DNA from: Pedococcus sp031456495 | GTDB taxonomy: Bacteria; Actinomycetota; Actinomycetes; Actinomycetales; Dermatophilaceae | Assembly: GCF_031456495.1 (NCBI RefSeq) | Contig: NZ_JAVDUW010000001.1 | Location: 1,974,371-2,038,370 of the forward strand | DNA length: 64,000 nt | Reading direction: 5' to 3' | Shown: positions 61,099-64,000 of the stretch, one piece after another | Position numbering within the stretch: position 1 is the stretch's first letter | Layout: each line of letters starts with the position of its first letter | The notes under the pieces: generated by a model | Databases searched by the model: none | The model's input: only the letters and a program-made list of their open reading frames with translations | Told to the model about the DNA's origin: nothing | Position numbers and translations under genes: made by a program

Positions 61099-63033
61099 AT
61101 GAGCGCAGCCACCGACACACCCCGCACCACCTCGCGCACGTCCCGCCACCCCGTCGACGAGGTGCTGCCGGTCCCACGGCTCGCCGTCTACGGCTTCCAG
61201 CACGTCCTGGCGTTCTACGCCGGCGCGGTCATCGTGCCGATCCTGCTCGCCAGCGCGATCGGCCTGTCGACCCAGCAGCTGATCCACCTCATCAACGCCG
61301 ACCTCTTCACGTGCGGCATCGCCTCGATCATCCAGTCCGTCGGGTTCTGGAAGGTGGGCGTGCGCCTGCCGCTGCTTCAGGGCGTGACCTTCACGGCGGT
61401 GTCGCCGATGATCGCGATCGGCCTCGCGGCCGGTGGAGGCACCGACGGCCTGCTCGTCATCTACGGCGCGGTCATCGTCGCCGGGCTCTTCACCTTCCTC
61501 ATCGCGCCGTACTTCAGCCGGCTGATCCGGTTCTTCCCGCCGGTGGTCACGGGGTCGGTCATCACGATCATCGGCCTGGCCCTGCTGCCCGTGGCAGCGG
61601 CGGACGCAGCCGGCGGCGCCGGCCCGACGCTGCACCCCGAGAGTGGCGCCAACCTGGCATACGCCATCGGCACGCTCGCGCTCATCGTCGCGATCCAGCG
61701 CATCTTCAAGGGCTTCATGGCCACGGTCGCGGTCCTGGTGGGCCTCGTCGTGGGCACGCTCGTCGCGTGGGCGCTGGGCGACGCCAACTTCGACGCCGTG
61801 TCGGGCTCGGGCTGGGTCGGCGTCACGACGCCGTTCCACTTCGGCTGGCCCAAGTTCTCGATCGCCGCGATCATCTCGATGATCGTCGTCATGCTCATCA
61901 CCGCCGTCGAGACGACCGGTGACGTGTTCGCCACCGGTGAGATCGTCGAGAAGCGGGTCGGTCGCGACGACATCGCGCGGGCGCTGCGGGCCGACGGGCT
62001 GTCGACCACCATCGGCGGCGTCTTCAACTCCTTCCCCTACACCTGCTTCGCCGAGAACGTCGGCCTCGTCCGGCTCACCCGGGTCAAGAGCCGCTGGGTC
62101 GTCGCCGCCGCCGGCGCGATCATGATCCTCATCGGGCTCATCCCCAAGGCAGGCGCGATCGTCGCAGGGATCCCGCACCCGGTGCTCGGTGGTGCGGCGC
62201 TGGCGATGTTCGCCACCGTCGCGGTCGTCGGCTTCCAGACGCTGTCGCGGGTCGACTTCCACGACCACCGCAACGTCGTCATCGTGGCGACCAGCGTCGG
62301 CCTGGCGATGTACGTCACCGCCCAGCCCGACGTGGCCAAGGCCGTCCCGCAGTGGGCGCAGATCATCCTCGGCTCGGGCATCACCCTCGGCTCGATCACC
62401 GCGATCGTCCTCAACCTGCTCTTCCACCACGTGGGCACGAGCCGCGGCCCGGCCGTCGCCGGCGCTCCCGGCAGCGGGCTGGTCCGTCTGGCCGAGGTGA
62501 ACTCGATGTCGCGCGAGCAGTTCGTCGACACCTTCGGCGGCCTCTTCCAGGGTCCGCGGTGGGCTGCAGAGCGCGCCTACGACAGCAGGCCGTTCAGCGA
62601 CACGACCGACCTGCGCCGCTCGTTCCAGGAGGCGCTGTTCTCGGCGACCGCGGAGGAGCAGCGGCAGCTCATCGACGCCTACCCCGACCTCGGCGCCGAC
62701 AGCGTGGCCGAGGGCATGGAGGGTCAGGGCTCGCTCGTCGACCAGGCCTCGCTCGGCCTCACCCGCCTCGACGAGAAGGCCCAGGGCGAGCTGTCCGACC
62801 TCACCAGCCGGTACCGCGACCGGTTCGGCTTCCCGCTGGTGACCTGCGTGCGCGACCGCGACTCCTTCGAGCAGATCGTGCGGGCAGGATGGGACCGGCT
62901 CGAGAACTCCGAGTCGCAGGAGCACGCCGCCGCGCTCGTGGAGATCGCCAAGATCGCCGGGTACCGGTTCGACGACCTCGTCGCCGACGCCAACCCGATC
63001 CACGCGGCCCGTGCCCGCTTCGCCCACGACTGA
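61099..63033 (+). CDS. NCS2 purine permease fused to an OHCU-decarboxylase-like domain
   Basis: A 644-aa fusion. Residues 25-455 are a second NCS2 permease (YGFQHVLAFYAGAVIVPILL, LPLLQGVTFTAVSP, ITAVETTGDVFATGEIV, FAENVGLVRLTRVKSR). Residues about 461-630 match OHCU decarboxylase: WAAERAYDSRPFSD, LIDAYPDLGAD, DRFGFPLVTCVRDRD. The catalytic His of HPxLG is Tyr528, and the catalytic Glu of the EQ motif is Asp548, so the domain may bind but not turn over its ligand. ATG 61099 lies after GGAAGGAAGG. Confidence 0.88.
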   Translation: MSAATDTPRTTSRTSRHPVDEVLPVPRLAVYGFQHVLAFYAGAVIVPILLASAIGLSTQQLIHLINADLFTCGIASIIQSVGFWKVGVRLPLLQGVTFTAVSPMIAIGLAAGGGTDGLLVIYGAVIVAGLFTFLIAPYFSRLIRFFPPVVTGSVITIIGLALLPVAAADAAGGAGPTLHPESGANLAYAIGTLALIVAIQRIFKGFMATVAVLVGLVVGTLVAWALGDANFDAVSGSGWVGVTTPFHFGWPKFSIAAIISMIVVMLITAVETTGDVFATGEIVEKRVGRDDIARALRADGLSTTIGGVFNSFPYTCFAENVGLVRLTRVKSRWVVAAAGAIMILIGLIPKAGAIVAGIPHPVLGGAALAMFATVAVVGFQTLSRVDFHDHRNVVIVATSVGLAMYVTAQPDVAKAVPQWAQIILGSGITLGSITAIVLNLLFHHVGTSRGPAVAGAPGSGLVRLAEVNSMSREQFVDTFGGLFQGPRWAAERAYDSRPFSDTTDLRRSFQEALFSATAEEQRQLIDAYPDLGADSVAEGMEGQGSLVDQASLGLTRLDEKAQGELSDLTSRYRDRFGFPLVTCVRDRDSFEQIVRAGWDRLENSESQEHAAALVEIAKIAGYRFDDLVADANPIHAARARFAHD

Positions 63034-63043
63034 GGAGGACGGC

Positions 63044-63538
63044 GTGACCCTGACGGAGTTCAACACGCTGCCGCCGCAGGACGCGGACGCGGTGCTCAGC
63101 CGGTGCCTCCCGGTGCCACGGTGGGTGGCCGCCGTCCGTGACGGCCGCCCGTATGCCGAGTGGCCCGAGCTCGAGGCGCAGGCCGCCCGGGCGGCCGGTC
63201 ACCTCGATGACGGCGAGCTCGACGACGCGCTGGCAGGCCACCCGCGGATCGGTGAGCGGGCGTCCTCGCCCGCCCACCACGCGGAGGCCAGCGCCCGCGA
63301 GCAGTCGGGCGTCGACCGGTCCGACGCCGAGGTGGCGCGGGCGCTCGCCGAGGGCAACGCGGCATACGAACGGCGGTTCGGGCGGGTGTTCATCATCCGC
63401 GCGGCCGGCCGGTCGGCACCCGAGGTGCTGGCCGAGCTGGACCGGCGGCTCGGCAACGACGACGCCACCGAGCGCGACGAGACCGTCCGCCAGCTGCGCG
63501 AGATCGCGCTGCTCCGACTCCGGGAGGTGGCCTCCTGA
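63044..63538 (+). CDS. 2-oxo-4-hydroxy-4-carboxy-5-ureidoimidazoline (OHCU) decarboxylase
   Basis: A 164-aa stand-alone enzyme that decarboxylates OHCU to S-allantoin. The catalytic His66 (AGHPRIGE) and Glu86 (SAREQSGVD) are intact, at the positions known for the family. FGRVFIIRAAGRSAPEVL is the usual RFGxxFxxxAxG block. GTG start after TGAGGAGGAC. Its stop overlaps the next ATG (TGATG). Confidence 0.92.
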   Translation: MTLTEFNTLPPQDADAVLSRCLPVPRWVAAVRDGRPYAEWPELEAQAARAAGHLDDGELDDALAGHPRIGERASSPAHHAEASAREQSGVDRSDAEVARALAEGNAAYERRFGRVFIIRAAGRSAPEVLAELDRRLGNDDATERDETVRQLREIALLRLREVAS

Positions 63539-63864
63539 TGGGGACCCTCAGCACGCACGTCCTCGACACCAGCCTGGGCCGGCCGGCCCAGGGGGTGGGC
63601 ATCCGCCTCGAGACGGCCGCCGGCGACCCGGTGGGGGAGGGCGTGACCGACGCGGACGGCCGGGTCGGCACGATCGGCCCTGACCGGATCGAGGCGGGCG
63701 ACTACCGGCTGCGGTTCGCGTCGGGTGAGTACTTCGCCGCGCAGGGAACCACCGGGTTCTACCCCGAGGTCGTCGTCGTCTTCACGATCGGCGACGCCGA
63801 CCAGCACTACCACGTGCCGGTGCTGCTCAACCCCTACGGCTACAGCACCTACCGGGGCAGCTGA
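63538..63864 (+). CDS. 5-hydroxyisourate hydrolase (transthyretin-like)
   Basis: A 108-aa HIU hydrolase. The family's three motifs are all visible: STHVLDTSLGRPA (catalytic His7), an Arg-containing middle strand (YRLRFASGEYFA), and the C-terminal YHVPVLLNPYGYSTYRGS with His and the YRGS end. It opens the ring of 5-hydroxyisourate to OHCU. Coupled to the decarboxylase gene. It is the last gene in the window. Confidence 0.95.
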   Translation: MGTLSTHVLDTSLGRPAQGVGIRLETAAGDPVGEGVTDADGRVGTIGPDRIEAGDYRLRFASGEYFAAQGTTGFYPEVVVVFTIGDADQHYHVPVLLNPYGYSTYRGS

Positions 63865-64000
63865 CCCCGCCGGGGGCGGGCCGCCGGCCCCGCCCCGCGC
63901 CGGCCCCCCCCGGCCGCGCCCCCCCCCGCGCCCGGGAATTACGGGGCGCCCCCGGTGGCGACCCCCCGCGCCGGGGGTAGGCCCCCGGCGGGGGCGCCGA
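63865..64000. other. Low-complexity C/G-rich contig end
   Basis: From about 63885 the sequence becomes runs of C and G (for example CCCCCCCC near 63905 and CCCCCCCCCG near 63920) with no coding pattern. This is unlike the rest of the window and fits low-quality read ends at a contig edge. I annotate no gene here. Confidence 0.7.

Noticed and set aside
59728..63066. A 1112-codon open frame on the minus strand
   Set aside because: It is antisense to the uricase-operon permeases and has Asp/Arg/Gly-rich composition typical of reading the complement of high-GC genes; no domain or start signal.
63885..64000. Possible GC-rich regulatory or repeat region at the right end
   Set aside because: Homopolymer runs and loss of codon pattern look like poor-quality contig-end sequence, not biology.

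Overview
The window is about 72-73% GC, with strong Shine-Dalgarno sites, many GTG starts and ATGA/GTGA stop-start overlaps. Gene content (WblA/WhiB4, Crp, MarP, ArsA-like ATPase pair, DUF2630, DUF1990, PPi-dependent phosphofructokinase) points to a high-GC actinobacterium. I would guess Intrasporangiaceae or a near relative; the family is inferred, not proven. The last ~130 bases are C/G homopolymer-rich and look like a low-quality contig end.

Layout. 1-8 kb: the start of an ABC transporter ATPase gene, aspartokinase (lysC) coupled to an aspartate-semialdehyde dehydrogenase homologue that lacks its catalytic cysteine, cell-wall lipoproteins (M15 peptidase, L,D-transpeptidase), a LytR_C protein and PPi-phosphofructokinase. 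8-10 kb: a MarR regulator and an acyl-CoA synthetase. 10.1-14.2 kb: a tightly coupled five-gene operon of unknown function (propeller-like protein, Thr/Asn-rich protein, three Ig-like beta-sandwich proteins, one with a His/Cys-rich tandem repeat). This is the best candidate here for an undescribed system. 14-18 kb: epimerase, DUF362 protein and small proteins. 18.3-25.5 kb: a SorC-controlled sugar-alcohol locus (EltD-like erythritol/threitol dehydrogenase, ABC importer, FGGY kinase). 25.7-30.8 kb: assorted housekeeping genes and tRNA-Pro(CGG).

30.9-45.8 kb matches the conserved actinobacterial block known from M. tuberculosis Rv3668-Rv3682: ponA2-type PBP, whiB4/wblA, two ArsA-like ATPases, DUF4177, RidA, Nudix, MBL, crp, nth, Nudix, marP, ephE-like and a holin-like protein, followed here by nhaA. 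45.8-54.7 kb is a coupled aromatic-acid catabolic operon: CoA ligase, bifunctional salicylyl/anthraniloyl-CoA hydroxylase-oxidoreductase, two thioesterases, cupin, FAH hydrolase and flavin reductase, with a divergent RidA and a PaaX regulator. 54.8-63.9 kb is purine (urate) catabolism: malic enzyme, DUF6986 aldolase-like protein, a thiamine-binding-domain/HTH regulator, uricase, two NCS2 permeases (one fused to an OHCU-decarboxylase-like domain with altered catalytic residues), OHCU decarboxylase and HIU hydrolase.

Across the window an octamer, CGGCATAC/GTATGCCG, recurs about 46 times with no strand preference and in several reading frames. This looks like a DNA-level signal. Several intergenic hairpin repeat families and operator-like palindromes are also listed.
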